From contig OZ251507.1 in NCBI GenBank assembly GCA_965242895.1, positions 1,798,001 through 1,862,000 of the forward strand: 64,000 nt of DNA, read 5' to 3'. How positions within the stretch are numbered: position 1 is the first letter of the stretch; each line of letters starts with the position of its first letter. This document shows, in pieces, positions 8,946-17,596 of this stretch. The stretch comes from CATQHL01 sp965242895 (GTDB taxonomy: Bacteria > Actinomycetota > Acidimicrobiia > Acidimicrobiales > CATQHL01). Below the pieces are notes generated by a model. It was not told the DNA's origin and made no database searches. It saw nothing but the letters and a program-made list of their open reading frames with translations. Made by a program: the position numbers and the translations under genes.

Positions 8946-9050
8946 GCCCTAGGCGCCTCCCTCTAGATTTTGTAGACCTTCGGTCTCGTCGCCGCTCAGG
9001 GTGCGCTGCCTAACGCAGCCCTAGGCGCCTCCCTCTAGATTCTGTAGACC
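8946..9050. repeat. 33-bp direct repeat, copies 72 bp apart, on the amidohydrolase 3' end
   Basis: Positions 8946-8978 and 9018-9050 share 33 bases with one mismatch (both contain CCTAGGCGCCTCCCTCTAG), separated by 39 unrelated bases. The second copy contains the stop codon and last codons of the amidohydrolase gene; the first copy lies beyond the stop. It looks as if a piece of the gene end was copied downstream with other DNA between. The same 70-73 bp offset recurs at seven other places in this window. Confidence 0.9.
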
Positions 9051-9922
9051 CTCTCGGCGTTTTCTGAGAACATCGCCCGCTGTTCGTCGACGCTGAAATC
9101 AGCGACGATTTCCCTGTAAGCCCTTACCAGCGCTGCGTAGTCAGAGTACATCTTGTCTACGGGCCAATTGGTTCCGAAGAAACTCCGTTCCACGCCGAAC
9201 GCCTCTATGCAGCCAAGCACCCAGGGTCGAATAGATTCGGTCGTCCAGTTCGTGCCCGCCATCTGTTCACCCATGCCAAGACCGGAGATCTTGATCAGCA
9301 CGTTCGGCGCTTCAGCTATTTTGGCCATTCCCGATTTCCAGTTGGCGAAGTACTCGTCGTCGCGCGCCTGAGGGAAGCCTGCGTGATCCAAGACCATCGT
9401 GATGCCTGGATATTTCTTGGCGAGAGCCCCCGCCTTGCCCATGTCTTCCCAGGTGCAGTCCAGGTCGTAGACGAGGTTGTATTTCTCCAGCAGGGCGTAT
9501 CCGCGGTGGAAGTCCGGGTCAACTAGGTAGTCGCCCTGGGCGAAGTCTCTGATGCCGCGCATCAGCGGATACTGGCAGTGGCGTTCCAGAGTCGCTTCCA
9601 CGTCGGGTTGCTGCATGCGGGCGTCAGCAGTGATTCCGTGCGGCCAGCCCGTCCTCTCCGCCAACTCGGAGAGCCAGCGGGTTTCCTCCACAGGGTCTTC
9701 CGTTCCGATGGCCGCCTGCACGTGGACGCACTTGGTCACGTTGCTGCCTTCAATGTCGGCCAAGTACTCCTCTGGGCCGTAGCGCTTGATGTCTTTGAGA
9801 AACTGGATGCGACCGAGTTGAGGGTGGATGAAATCGTCATCAAGCCAAACCCACTTGAGGGTGGGGTGAGGGCGGTCCCAGTAGTGCACGTGGCTGTCCA
9901 CGAATGCCAATTCTTCGCTCAT
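9035..9922 (-). CDS. Amidohydrolase-2 family lactonase-like hydrolase
   Basis: A 295-residue TIM-barrel metal hydrolase of the amidohydrolase-2 family. The first metal motif is in FVDSHVHYWD; MVLDHAGFP gives the barrel His and FGTNWPVDKMYSDY the late Asp. Close functional relatives hydrolyse sugar lactones (L-fuconolactone, galactarolactone) or related cyclic esters. Facing an enolase-family dehydratase and beside a sugar importer, a sugar-lactonase is the best guess. The ATG at 9922 has AAGGAGG upstream. The last codons lie inside a 33-bp repeat shared with the intergenic DNA beyond the stop. Confidence 0.88.
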   Translation of the reverse strand: MSEELAFVDSHVHYWDRPHPTLKWVWLDDDFIHPQLGRIQFLKDIKRYGPEEYLADIEGSNVTKCVHVQAAIGTEDPVEETRWLSELAERTGWPHGITADARMQQPDVEATLERHCQYPLMRGIRDFAQGDYLVDPDFHRGYALLEKYNLVYDLDCTWEDMGKAGALAKKYPGITMVLDHAGFPQARDDEYFANWKSGMAKIAEAPNVLIKISGLGMGEQMAGTNWTTESIRPWVLGCIEAFGVERSFFGTNWPVDKMYSDYAALVRAYREIVADFSVDEQRAMFSENAERVYRI

Positions 9923-10014
9923 CGTTTTCCTCCTTGATTCCAGGGGTTGCGGGTAGTCGTAATTATTGCAAAAGTGTGGCCGGATTGTTGCAAAGCAGAA
10001 CCAGATACACGCCG

Positions 10015-10157
10015 CTTGACGGCAGCAATCTGCCTGAACGTCCGATGGCTGAACGTCCGAATGGCTGGATGCCCGATCATTGTCCGATCATTGGTGTCAT
10101 CCGATCATTGTCCGATCATTTGCGTCAAGTGTTTCAGATGTCAAGTGTTTCAGGTGT
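10015..10157. repeat. Short tandem repeats between amidohydrolase and ABC permease genes
   Basis: The 227-base gap holds stacked short repeats. CCGATCATTGTCCGATCATT occurs at 10073 and 10101 (28 bases apart), TCAAGTGTTTCAGATG is followed at once by TCAAGTGTTTCAGGTG, and GAACGTCCGATGGCT by GAACGTCCGAATGGCT. The final repeat runs into the last codons of the permease gene. GATCATT units may form small hairpins downstream of the ABC operon, but there is no clear terminator with a T-run. Confidence 0.6.
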
Positions 10158-11217
10158 CTGCGCTGGTGAAGCGGACCCTGATTCTGTCCACCGTGACTGC
10201 GACCAGCAGCATGCCCCCCCTGGCAACTTCCACCCAAAAGGCGTGGATGTTCATTTGTATGAGACCGTTACGCAGCACGCCGAGCACCAGCAGCGCCAGC
10301 ACAGTCCCAAGGATGGTCCCTCGGCCTCCCGTGAGGCTTGCCCCCCCCAAAATAACCGCAGTCAGAACTTCCAACTCCCACCCCAAGCCGGTGTTGATCG
10401 ACTGGGAACCGACCTGAGACAGCCGAATCATGGCGGCAAGACCAACCATTATTCCCGACAGGAAAAACCCGTAGGCGACGTATCGACGCACTCGAATGCC
10501 CGAGAGTCGGGCAGCTTCAGGACTGGCCCCTATGGCGTACATGGCTCGCCCGTAAACGGTGTAGCGCAGAATCAAAACGAAGAATAGTACAACTCCTGCG
10601 AAAATGATTACCCCCAAGGGGATGTTCCAGAAAGGTCGGGAACTCCCGAGGCCGGCGAACTTGTTCATGCGAACCGTTTGACCCTCCCCCAGAACTTTGG
10701 TCAGCCCGCGAAAAACGGCAAGGGTTCCCAGCGTCGTGATGATGGAATTCAAACCAAGTCCGGTTATGAAGAAGTTGTTTACGGCGCCCACGACGATCAT
10801 CGTGGCTATCCCGATAAAGATTGCTGCTACGAGACCCAACCCCATTCCGTAGGTGGTGATTGTGGAGTCGGTGGCGGTCTGGGCGATGGCCATCATCATC
10901 CCCACTAACCCAGCGGCCGATCCAACCGAGAGGTCGACTTGCCCCGCTACTAGCAGCAAAGTGGCTGGCATGGCGATGATGCCCACAGGGGCAATCGTCT
11001 GAAGAATGTTGACGAAGTTCTTGTATGAGAAAAAGAATTCGGCCTGCGTAGCGAAAAAAATGATCATCGCTGCCAGCATGATGATCAGCGCAGCCGATTC
11101 GGGTATCGTCCCAAGCTTGGGACGGCTGTCCATGATCCTGGCTACTAGTCGTTTACCTGCCTGATCTTCTGACGCAGCTGGCGCGTCCTCACTTTGTTCT
11201 TTTACGTCTTCCGACAC
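10150..11217 (-). CDS. ABC sugar transporter permease (RbsC-like)
   Basis: A 355-residue polytopic membrane protein with about ten hydrophobic segments, after a polar N-terminus of some 45 residues. Diagnostic stretches are PVGIIAMPATLLLVAGQVDLSVG, split by the second helices, and ILGGASLTGGRGTILG near the C-terminus, the coupling-loop region of RbsC/XylH/YtfT-type permeases. It forms the channel for a monosaccharide taken up with the ATPase and binding protein encoded upstream on the same strand. The order is binding protein, ATPase, permease, with 30-40 base gaps, so one operon is likely. The sugar is unknown; the nearby mutarotase suggests a rhamnose- or fucose-like deoxy sugar. Confidence 0.93.
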   Translation of the reverse strand: MSEDVKEQSEDAPAASEDQAGKRLVARIMDSRPKLGTIPESAALIIMLAAMIIFFATQAEFFFSYKNFVNILQTIAPVGIIAMPATLLLVAGQVDLSVGSAAGLVGMMMAIAQTATDSTITTYGMGLGLVAAIFIGIATMIVVGAVNNFFITGLGLNSIITTLGTLAVFRGLTKVLGEGQTVRMNKFAGLGSSRPFWNIPLGVIIFAGVVLFFVLILRYTVYGRAMYAIGASPEAARLSGIRVRRYVAYGFFLSGIMVGLAAMIRLSQVGSQSINTGLGWELEVLTAVILGGASLTGGRGTILGTVLALLVLGVLRNGLIQMNIHAFWVEVARGGMLLVAVTVDRIRVRFTSADT

Positions 11218-11251
11218 ATGTCTCCTTGAGCGCTGGTTGTATTCAAAAGCG

Positions 11252-12742
11252 TTAACCGCCTGATAGTTGAAGCAGAGAAGTGGTGGTTACTTCGTCTCCT
11301 GTGAGGCTGGCTACGAGGGCGCCTTTCGCCATCACGTAAACGCGGTCGGCCACTTGGAAAGCTTCTTCGTAGTCGGATGTGACTATGAGAACGCCCACTT
11401 CGCCCTTCGCTAGGTTTCGAAGTGATTCGTATATATCTTCTCGGGCACCTACGTCCACGCCTCGGGTAGGTTCAACCAGGACCAGAACATCCGACTCGCA
11501 TTCCATCCACCGGGCGAGGAGAACTTTTTGCTGATTACCGCCCGAAAGCGTTCCCATTATTTGTCGAGGATCATTTCTAGACCGGATCGAAAGCTTGTCG
11601 TGCCATCGCATATACGCAGTCGCTTCTGACTTGTAGGTGATCCAGAAGCCGTGAGTTGCCAGTCTCTTCCAAGAAGCGGAGGAGACGTTTTCGGCGACCG
11701 ATCTGATCATGAACCCTCCAGCGGTTTTTCGCTCCGCAGGCAAGAAGCCGACCCCGTACGCAACAGCGCGTATTGTGTGTTCGGGTGCAGTGTCGCGCCC
11801 TAAGACCGTGAGCGAACCTCTCTGGAGTTCGCGCAGACCAAAAGCCGTCTCCGCCACCTCGGCCGCCCCTGATCCAAGCTTGCCGTATAGGGCAACCACT
11901 TCCCCTGCGTGGACGCTTAGCGAAACGTCATTGAACAAGTTGGAGTGCCCGGCCTCTTTCCAGTCAAGGACCACCTTTTTTGCCTCGGGGCGTTCAGGAG
12001 GCCTTCCCAAGTCAGTCGCTCGACGTCCAATCATGGCTTCAACCATTTCAGTGCGTCCAACCTCTGAAGTGTCAGCGATGAGGGCGGTCGACCCGTCGCG
12101 CAGCACCTGAACCCGATCCGCTATGAGTTCCACCTCGTCTAGCCGATGAGTGATATAGACGAGAGCCACGCCCTCAGAGCGCAGTCGGCGGATGAACCCA
12201 AACAAGACTTCTGCTTCGTGGAAGCTCAAAGCCGCAGTTGGTTCGTCGAGGATCAATAGTTTGGCTTTTCGACTGAGCGCTCGGGCGATCTCAATTATCT
12301 GACGTTCACCCAGCCTCAGGTCGCCGACGATCTTCTCGGTGGGGATTGCCACCTCGAGATTCGCAAGCATTTCCGCTGCTTGGCGGTGGACTTCCTTCCA
12401 GCGCACGAAGCCGGCTTTTGTGGGGAGATTACCCAGGCAGATGTTCTCGGCCACCGTCAGAGTGGCGGCGTCCTGGAATTCCTGGGAAATGATTGCGATA
12501 CCGAGTTCTCTAGCCTCCCTCGAGGTGAGGCTGGAGAACTCTTCTTCGCCGATTCTGATCGTCCCTGCGTCTGCCGTATAGACGCCAGAGGAAATCTTCA
12601 CCAGCGTGGATTTACCGGCGCCGTTCTCGCCTAGCAGCGCCAAAACCGAGCCGCCGTGGGCGTCGAAATCTACTCCGTGCAGTACCTCGACGCCCCCGAA
12701 CGACTTTCGGATGCCCCGCGCTGAAAGAATTGGCTGACCCAT
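11252..12742 (-). CDS. ABC sugar transporter ATP-binding protein with two ATPase domains (RbsA-like)
   Basis: This 496-residue protein has two fused nucleotide-binding domains, as in RbsA/XylG/MglA. Domain 1 has Walker A GENGAGKST, a signature-like LRLGERQ and Walker B LLILDEPTAA. Domain 2 starts near residue 255 with a degenerate Walker A (GKLGSGAAE), normal for this family, then LSGGNQQKVLLARW. Its Walker B reads VLVLVEPTRGVD: the usual Asp before Glu is Val here. Domain 1 also has LRLGERQ where LSxGQxQ is usual. Both departures may lower or change ATPase activity, or one base may be wrong. It energises the permease next to it. Confidence 0.93.
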   Translation of the reverse strand: MGQPILSARGIRKSFGGVEVLHGVDFDAHGGSVLALLGENGAGKSTLVKISSGVYTADAGTIRIGEEEFSSLTSREARELGIAIISQEFQDAATLTVAENICLGNLPTKAGFVRWKEVHRQAAEMLANLEVAIPTEKIVGDLRLGERQIIEIARALSRKAKLLILDEPTAALSFHEAEVLFGFIRRLRSEGVALVYITHRLDEVELIADRVQVLRDGSTALIADTSEVGRTEMVEAMIGRRATDLGRPPERPEAKKVVLDWKEAGHSNLFNDVSLSVHAGEVVALYGKLGSGAAEVAETAFGLRELQRGSLTVLGRDTAPEHTIRAVAYGVGFLPAERKTAGGFMIRSVAENVSSASWKRLATHGFWITYKSEATAYMRWHDKLSIRSRNDPRQIMGTLSGGNQQKVLLARWMECESDVLVLVEPTRGVDVGAREDIYESLRNLAKGEVGVLIVTSDYEEAFQVADRVYVMAKGALVASLTGDEVTTTSLLQLSGG

Positions 12743-12781
12743 TGAGTCATCCGTCTCTCTATCGGGGGATTGGCTGGGCTG

Positions 12782-14068
12782 TCAGCAGCCGGTTACTGTG
12801 TAGTACTCGTCGATGTTTTCAGAAGTGATCAGAACGTGGGGCGTAAATAGCTGTCCAGCAATTGTGGTGCCTTCAATGGCGTCGACAATCGCCGGTATCA
12901 GAATCGTTCCGTAGCGCTCCGGGAAATATGCCACCGACACTATGTAGTTCGGATTGTTCTTTACGTCGCACCAAATGCTGGGGTCGGTTCCCTGTCCGGA
13001 GTAATAGAGGTCATTTTGGCGCCCCAGCGTCCGGGCGGCGGCTATTGCGCCGATGATGCCGTCTTCGTTGATGGCTACAACGGCGATGCGCTCACCGGGC
13101 AGCGAGGGAAGCAGGTCGGTTAGCTGTTCGAGCGCCGGGTCGGTGCGGTCAGCGCCGTCCATTATCCTCTCGTTGACGATCGGGCAGTGCTCGCTGAAGC
13201 CTTCTCTGTATCCGCCCATGCGGTCGCGGTTTGCCGCTCCCGCCGCAGTTGACTCCAATGAGACATAGGCGGTGTAATCGCAGTCGAAGTTTTCCTTGAA
13301 GTACATACCCAAAGCGCTTCCGCCTAGATACCCGGCGTAGCGGTTGTTGGCACCCATGAAAGAAAGCTGGCACGGCGGCTGGATGATGTCGATGGCGATC
13401 ACCGGGATGCCTTCGGGGAGCGCCGCGCAAATCTCAGGAGAGGAGTCCTGGAAGACCTGGAAATTGAGCAAGCCCTGGATTCCCTGAACTTCAAAGTTCT
13501 GTGCACACTCGAGGGCCTTTCCGGCGTCGATTTCTGAGTCGCAGAAGAGAAGATCATGCCCAAGCCTCTCAGCTTCTTCTCTAATACCGTCAGAAACTAG
13601 TTTTACGAAAGGTACCTGGTCGCCAAGTGAGATATAGCCGATTTTGTAGCGGGGGGTTTCCCCTGCCGCTGCAGCTGCGGCTGCCGCTGCGTCCGCTGCC
13701 GCTTGTGCCGCTTCCCTTTCAGCTTGCGCTGTTTCCGCTTCGGCGCGAGCCGCGTCAGCTTCGGCGCGAGCCATTTGAGCTTCTTCTTCAGCCATGGCTA
13801 TGGCTGCTTCGGCTTCTTCGGAGTCGGCGGCTGATTCCCTGAGCCTTGCGGCCTCGGCTTCAAGTTCGTCCGCTCTCGCGCTGGCCGCCTCAGCCTCAGC
13901 TTGGGCTTCTCTGAGCCTTGTGGCTTCGGCTTCAAGTTCGCTCGCTCTCGCGCTGGCTGCCTCAGCTTCGGCTCGGGCTGTTTCGAGCTCATCATTATTG
14001 CTAGAACAGGCGGAAGCCACCAATGCAGTCACAAAGATGAGCGCAAGTACTTTTGTTATTTTCTTCAT
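12782..14068 (-). CDS. Sugar ABC transporter substrate-binding lipoprotein with coiled-coil stalk
   Basis: A 428-residue lipoprotein. The signal MKKITKVLALIFVTALVASACSS, given here only as its start and the lipobox VASAC, is followed by about 115 residues of almost pure Ala, Glu, Arg (ELEAEATRLREAQ and similar). Then comes a periplasmic binding protein type-1 domain (YKIGYISLGDQVPFVKLV, GIPVIAIDI, VVAINEDGIIGA). Ordinary ribose/xylose-binding proteins have no such stalk; here it should be a coiled coil holding the sugar-binding domain off the membrane. A 72-base unit in the stalk is tandemly duplicated (see 13839-13982). TTAGGAGAAAA precedes the ATG. First gene of the importer operon. Confidence 0.92.
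   Translation of the reverse strand: MKKITKVLALIFVTALVASACSSNNDELETARAEAEAASARASELEAEATRLREAQAEAEAASARADELEAEAARLRESAADSEEAEAAIAMAEEEAQMARAEADAARAEAETAQAEREAAQAAADAAAAAAAAAGETPRYKIGYISLGDQVPFVKLVSDGIREEAERLGHDLLFCDSEIDAGKALECAQNFEVQGIQGLLNFQVFQDSSPEICAALPEGIPVIAIDIIQPPCQLSFMGANNRYAGYLGGSALGMYFKENFDCDYTAYVSLESTAAGAANRDRMGGYREGFSEHCPIVNERIMDGADRTDPALEQLTDLLPSLPGERIAVVAINEDGIIGAIAAARTLGRQNDLYYSGQGTDPSIWCDVKNNPNYIVSVAYFPERYGTILIPAIVDAIEGTTIAGQLFTPHVLITSENIDEYYTVTGC
13839..13982. repeat. Tandem 72-bp (24-codon) duplication in the lipoprotein stalk
   Basis: CTGAGCCTTG begins at 13839 and again at 13911, and the full 72-base units match with only scattered, mostly synonymous differences. In the protein this gives two 24-residue blocks, each containing AEAEAASAR followed by ELEAEA. 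Because 24 is not a multiple of seven, the duplication shifts the coiled-coil heptad phase. Its length equals the 72-base offset of the split repeats found elsewhere in the window. Confidence 0.85.
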
Positions 14069-14428
14069 TTTTCTCCTAATTTTCTTGCTTTTTGCTTATT
14101 GTAATTCGCGTCGCCATTCTTGTCATACGACACCGTAAACGGGCTGGAGTTGAGCCGCTGCCGGCTAAGTGTATTCATCCTTTGCCATGTGAGTGGCAAA
14201 ACAACTGGCTGAACCTCGACAGATTCGCTGAGTGCACTGGCCATCAAACGGTGCGGCCAGTGGACAGCCAAGGATGCCAACGATGAGGCCATGCCCCAGA
14301 CAGCTCCCGCCGAGATTCGACTAGGGCGTCCGCGACGCAGGCAGCGACGGGAGAACCTGCGATCAACACTCCACAGGGTAACATTCATCTATTACCCCTT
14401 TTTCGAGTTCGGGAGTTCAGGCAGGACA
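14069..14428. promoter_or_regulatory. Divergent promoter region with 8-bp inverted repeat (14235-14262)
   Basis: The 360 bases separate the importer operon (leftward) from the mutarotase gene (rightward), so both promoters should be here. CACTGGCC at 14235-14242 is matched by GGCCAGTG at 14255-14262, a perfect 8-base dyad with a 12-base centre, of the size bound by LacI-family repressors. No regulator gene is in the window nearby. The stretch 14069-14105 is AT-rich and holds the importer ribosome site. I cannot assign -35/-10 boxes with confidence. Confidence 0.4.
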
Positions 14429-14743
14429 ATGGAGAGAGTTTGTTTCACGTTTCGCATCAAAGCGGGCACTGAAGATGAATACAAGAAGCGCCACGACGAG
14501 ATCTGGCCGGAATTGGTAGAGGCGATTCAAGAGGCCGGGATCAAGAACTACACGTTGTTCCGCCGGGGGCTGCAGATCATGGCTTACTGCGAAGCCCACC
14601 CCGACGCAGCGACGGCTTTCGGCAAAATCGGAGGAACCGAGGTGAACGCCCGCTGGTCAAAGTGGTTCGAGGAAGTTATCGAACAACTCACTGACTCCGA
14701 AGGCAACCTCTTCTGGGCTGAAGAGGTCTGGCACCTCGACTGA
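14429..14743 (+). CDS. rhaM: L-rhamnose mutarotase family protein
   Basis: A 104-residue protein matching the RhaM/YiiL family in size and sequence. It has MERVCFTFRIKAG, EYKKRHDEIWPELVEAI, the conserved GIKNYTLFRRG, then MAYCEA and the C-terminal FWAEEVWHLD. The family interconverts alpha and beta anomers of L-rhamnose (some members L-fucose), using the His of the KRHDEIWPE segment and nearby Tyr and Trp. I use the ATG at 14429; the frame is open from 14291 but the added 46 residues look random. It faces the importer operon across a shared control region and precedes a convergent isomerase-like gene, so a deoxy-hexose pathway is likely. Confidence 0.9.
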   Translation: MERVCFTFRIKAGTEDEYKKRHDEIWPELVEAIQEAGIKNYTLFRRGLQIMAYCEAHPDAATAFGKIGGTEVNARWSKWFEEVIEQLTDSEGNLFWAEEVWHLD

Positions 14744-14818
14744 GGTATCCGCGCTGGCCTGCTCGAGCCTGCGCGGGCAGGGCGGGCCATTCGGGCCAGC
14801 TGACCGGCTCAGGCAGGG

Positions 14819-16333
14819 TCAGGAAACCCTGACGCAGCCGACCCCTAAGAACTTCGCCGCGACCGCTAAGTCTTCCGCGAGATGACCCGGCGCCGCAGCG
14901 CTGTGGTGATTGACGCCTGCGCTCGCCCATCTGCTCCAAGCCTCGGCGGCGTCGCTCTCACCTGAGAAACGGAAGCACCCACCCACCGTGGGACTGCTTG
15001 GCAGCGACCGCTCGGTGATGCGCCCTTCCGCTATCACGAAACGGAAGCCGCTGTCCTCCGATGCGTGTGGTGTGAAGCCGACGAGGGAGGCCGGCCCGGG
15101 CGGGAGTTCGAACCACATCGAGGCGCCGGTGAGCGGATCGTCTTTGTACCAAGGGTTGGGCTGAAGTCGGCAGCGGCCCATCCTCGGGCCCCAGCTAAGG
15201 TCGTGTTCGCCGGAGTTGGCAAGGGCGACTTCCCCCGTCTCAAAGTCGATGGCTTCCACCTCGTGATAGAGGGCGGCGCCTCCCAGCCTCTTGGCGGCCA
15301 GCATGGCGACAGCCGTGAGCACGTCGCCCGCGCAAGTCCAGGGGATACCTCGCGAGGTTTCTCGCCCCAACCCGTAGCAGGGGGTGACTCCCGGGTTCTC
15401 GCAGAAGCGCAGATCTGAGGTGTGGCAGTTGATAGCGCCCGCCGCTGCGCCTGTCTCCTCATCCAGACTTTCCAGCGCCGCGGCACCGGCCAGAGATCGC
15501 AGAGCACCCTCGTCCCAGTCGATTTCCACCCCTGTTGCTGCCTCCGCCTCCGCCCGCAGACGGCCAACCGCATCGGAAGGGACTTCCAGCCAGCGGCTTC
15601 GCAACTCGGAGGTGGGCAAGTCCACAATCCTGACGCCTGTGGCTTCTGCCAGGGTCTCGTTCTCGACGTCCACGCAGTCATAGCCCGCAGGAGGGCGGCC
15701 CAGCCGGATCAGCTTGGAGCGGCGCATCACGCTGGCCGCGCCCGCCAGCCTCAGCAGGCGCCCCAGCCTGCGATGGACAGATACCTCATTCAGAGGGCCG
15801 ACTACCAACTCAAAGGGCCGCCCGGTTCGCGCAAACATGTTGGTTATCTGCGGGGTGCCCACCGCCGTGCCCCCCGAAGTGATGTCGGAGGCGTCGAAGC
15901 CGTCTCTGATCGTCGCCGCCCGCTGAGCAGCCCAAATAACCACGGGGGTTTTTTCGTGTAGATCCAGAAACGCCATAGCGTGAGTGGGCGGAGCGGCCAT
16001 CGTGACGAGCAGCAGGACGACGTCAATGTCGCCGCCGCTCCGTCCCGCCGCCGAAGCGGCCGCCTCCGGACTGTCCAGCAAAGCGCTGAACACCAAATCC
16101 AAACTGCCCCCACTGCCGGCGTCGACCACCAGCTTCGCTGCCTCTTTCAAGAACTCCAAGCGGTCATCTCTCAGGCGCCTGCCGCCTGCGCTGGCTTCCC
16201 AGAACGTCCAGTACGGAGAGACCACAGCAACTCGCGTCTTGTCCTTCTTGTTCTTGACAGTTTGATCCATCTCCGCTGGCTGCATCTCAGTTTGATCCAT
16301 CTCCGCCGACCCGTTCAGGCTTTTCTCGTCCAC
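14819..16333 (-). CDS. L-fucose/L-arabinose isomerase-like protein
   Basis: A 504-residue protein that I place in the fucose/arabinose isomerase fold. It opens with VAVVSPYWTFWEAS, has LLLVTMAAPPTHAMAFLDL and VIWAAQR in the first domain, and GGCFRFSGES with GVNHHSAAAPGHL near the end, where the His residues match a metal/substrate site. Members interconvert aldo- and keto-sugars or are uncharacterised homologues. The first 30 or so residues (two AEMDQT units) are low complexity, so the true start may be internal. A small hairpin (CAGGGT/ACCCTG, 14814-14831) spans the stop region. It is divergent from the Cys-motif paralogue at 16411. Confidence 0.8.
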   Translation of the reverse strand: MDEKSLNGSAEMDQTEMQPAEMDQTVKNKKDKTRVAVVSPYWTFWEASAGGRRLRDDRLEFLKEAAKLVVDAGSGGSLDLVFSALLDSPEAAASAAGRSGGDIDVVLLLVTMAAPPTHAMAFLDLHEKTPVVIWAAQRAATIRDGFDASDITSGGTAVGTPQITNMFARTGRPFELVVGPLNEVSVHRRLGRLLRLAGAASVMRRSKLIRLGRPPAGYDCVDVENETLAEATGVRIVDLPTSELRSRWLEVPSDAVGRLRAEAEAATGVEIDWDEGALRSLAGAAALESLDEETGAAAGAINCHTSDLRFCENPGVTPCYGLGRETSRGIPWTCAGDVLTAVAMLAAKRLGGAALYHEVEAIDFETGEVALANSGEHDLSWGPRMGRCRLQPNPWYKDDPLTGASMWFELPPGPASLVGFTPHASEDSGFRFVIAEGRITERSLPSSPTVGGCFRFSGESDAAEAWSRWASAGVNHHSAAAPGHLAEDLAVAAKFLGVGCVRVS

Positions 16334-16410
16334 GCTCCAATTTGAGGTTAGCTATAGTACTTTCAGCGAGGGGTGAAAGTTGCCCCTAAAGCATCAGAGG
16401 GAGATTCATA

Positions 16411-17541
16411 ATGACATCACACAAGACTGAGACTTCAATTGAGTTCGCCGACGCCCTAGGTCGTCGCACTCGAATGGGATCCTGGGAAGACCAGACAATC
16501 TCGACTTACAGGAAGATAGCCGAGGCCGTCAGGGAAGGCTGGTGGGATCACGCCGCTGATCTCGCCGATTTTTTCGTGGACGAAGCGCAGGTGTGCTTCA
16601 GCATCTATCGGCAGTGGCTTTTTGATTTGCGCGGCTTCCTAGCCGACAAGGGAATGTCTGAAGAGGAGTTGGCGCAGGTCGACTCCGAGATTCTCGCCAA
16701 GCTCGCTCTGCCCGACGGCACTCCCTTCAACTCCCACCGGCGCTGGAACGATTTCCGCAACGAGCAGCGAGGGTTGCTCCGTCATCTCCACCGAGAAGAA
16801 GCCGCCGAAGCGCTGGAGTCTCTTGACAGGATGAAGGAAACTTGGCGCCAGACCCACGACCGCGACGTCGACCACACCTACGGGCTGATGTCGGTAGTTC
16901 AGGAACTCTACGGCAGCGACGGAATAGCGGAAATGTACGACAGAGTTCTCCTGCCCCTTTTCGCTTGGCGCTACAACAAGTTCGACATCGATTCCCACCC
17001 CTGGGACGAAGCCCTCGAGACGATGCTCACCGTTTCGTGCGAGGCTATGCGCGGCCACCTCGTAGGTCCAGGGCGCACCGGCGACATGGAACTCATTGAG
17101 ACCGACGAAAGCTACATCTTGAGCTTCGACCCCTGCGGGTCGGGTCAGCGGACAGTCCGCGGCGACTGGATCGAGGACACCCCCGCTCGAATGGAGGAGC
17201 CCTACAACTGGGGCGTGTCTACGGAAGAGGCGTCCTGGAATCACTACACGAAGGGAGTCTGCCTTTACTGCGCGCACTGCATCGTGCTGAACGAGGAGTT
17301 TGCTATCGACCGATTCGGCTATCCAGTGCGGGTGATCGACCCGCCCATCTACCCCGACACCAACCGTGACCCGAACGTCCGGCAGAAGTGCCGCTGGACG
17401 ATGTACAAAGACCCGACCAAGGTGCCAGTTGAGTTCTACGAGCGGGTGGGCCGCAAGAAGCCGGACGTGTTCGGCTCTACGCACTTCGAAGCCCCCGAAC
17501 TGCCCGACTCGGGCTCGCTGGGTATGCCTGGCACAGGCTGA
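16411..17541 (+). CDS. Uncharacterised Cys-motif protein, paralogue of 1140-2204
   Basis: This 376-residue protein is of unknown function and clearly homologous to 1140-2204. Both have RxRxGxWxDQxI near the start, RGHLVGP or RSHLVGP in the middle, SFDPCGSG, then LYCAHC, the PVRVIDPPIYP block and CRWTMYK. The Cys of DPCGSG, the two of CxYCxxC and the one in KCRWTMYK are shared and may bind a metal. It has no signal peptide. GAGGGAG lies upstream of the ATG. It is followed 55 bases later by a zinc alcohol dehydrogenase on the same strand, so the pair may be cotranscribed. Confidence 0.85.
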   Translation: MTSHKTETSIEFADALGRRTRMGSWEDQTISTYRKIAEAVREGWWDHAADLADFFVDEAQVCFSIYRQWLFDLRGFLADKGMSEEELAQVDSEILAKLALPDGTPFNSHRRWNDFRNEQRGLLRHLHREEAAEALESLDRMKETWRQTHDRDVDHTYGLMSVVQELYGSDGIAEMYDRVLLPLFAWRYNKFDIDSHPWDEALETMLTVSCEAMRGHLVGPGRTGDMELIETDESYILSFDPCGSGQRTVRGDWIEDTPARMEEPYNWGVSTEEASWNHYTKGVCLYCAHCIVLNEEFAIDRFGYPVRVIDPPIYPDTNRDPNVRQKCRWTMYKDPTKVPVEFYERVGRKKPDVFGSTHFEAPELPDSGSLGMPGTG

Positions 17542-17596
17542 CAAGGGCGCACAAGGCACCACAAGGCAGAGGCGCAGGGGCGAAAGGGGAGCGAAC

